Origin: Fimbriimonadaceae bacterium
GTDB lineage: Bacteria > Armatimonadota > Fimbriimonadia > Fimbriimonadales > Fimbriimonadaceae
Reading direction: 5' to 3'
Assembly: GCA_019454665.1 (NCBI GenBank)
Contig: JACFNW010000178.1
Location: forward strand, 1-5,403
DNA length: 5,403 nucleotides
Part shown: piece after piece, positions 5,370-5,403 of the stretch
Layout of the letters: the number at the start of each line of letters is the position of its first letter
Numbering within the stretch: the first letter of the stretch is position 1
Notes under the pieces: model-generated
Databases searched by the model: none
Told to the model about the DNA's origin: nothing
The model's input: only the letters and a program-made list of their open reading frames with translations
Made by a program: the position numbers and the translations under genes

Positions 5370-5403
5370 CAGCCAAACGGAGCCGTCAGGCTTGTTCGAA
5401 CCC

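Overview
The window is about 64% G+C by eye and densely coded. It looks like ordinary chromosomal DNA from a Gram-negative-type, non-proteobacterial bacterium. A short PEP-CTERM surface protein, a class I ketol-acid reductoisomerase, a secreted M1 aminopeptidase, and a mix of Shine-Dalgarno and probably leaderless starts would fit Armatimonadota (Fimbriimonadia-like). Planctomycetota or Verrucomicrobiota remain possible. The assignment is an inference from gene style, not from a marker gene.

Layout. Positions 1-507 (minus) hold the N-terminal third to half of an MFS transporter that runs off the left edge. Just upstream on the same strand, 495-1070, lies a small, probably exported protein of unknown function whose end overlaps or abuts the transporter start, so the two look like one transcription unit. 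A 47-bp divergent gap separates this unit from ilvC (1118-2107, plus), a complete class I ketol-acid reductoisomerase of branched-chain amino acid synthesis. ilvC converges, with 7 bp between stop codons, on a PEP-CTERM protein gene (2115-2747, minus). A 158-bp intergenic region (2748-2905) contains a GC-rich hairpin, a perfect 14-bp palindrome and a small stem-loop. The rest (2906-5356, minus) is a complete secreted M1-family zinc aminopeptidase, with a promoter-like -10 box exactly where a leaderless message would need it.

How the genes relate. They are not one pathway. ilvC is metabolic and stands alone, without ilvB, ilvN or leu genes next to it. The PEP-CTERM protein and the aminopeptidase are both exported and share a strand, but a hairpin region separates them, so they are probably expressed independently. 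The transporter and the unknown exported protein may act together, but nothing here shows a substrate. I found no mobile element, CRISPR array, RNA gene, defence system or clearly new system. The more interesting points are start-site architecture, the coenzyme loop of the reductoisomerase, the unknown exported protein and the structured intergenic region.
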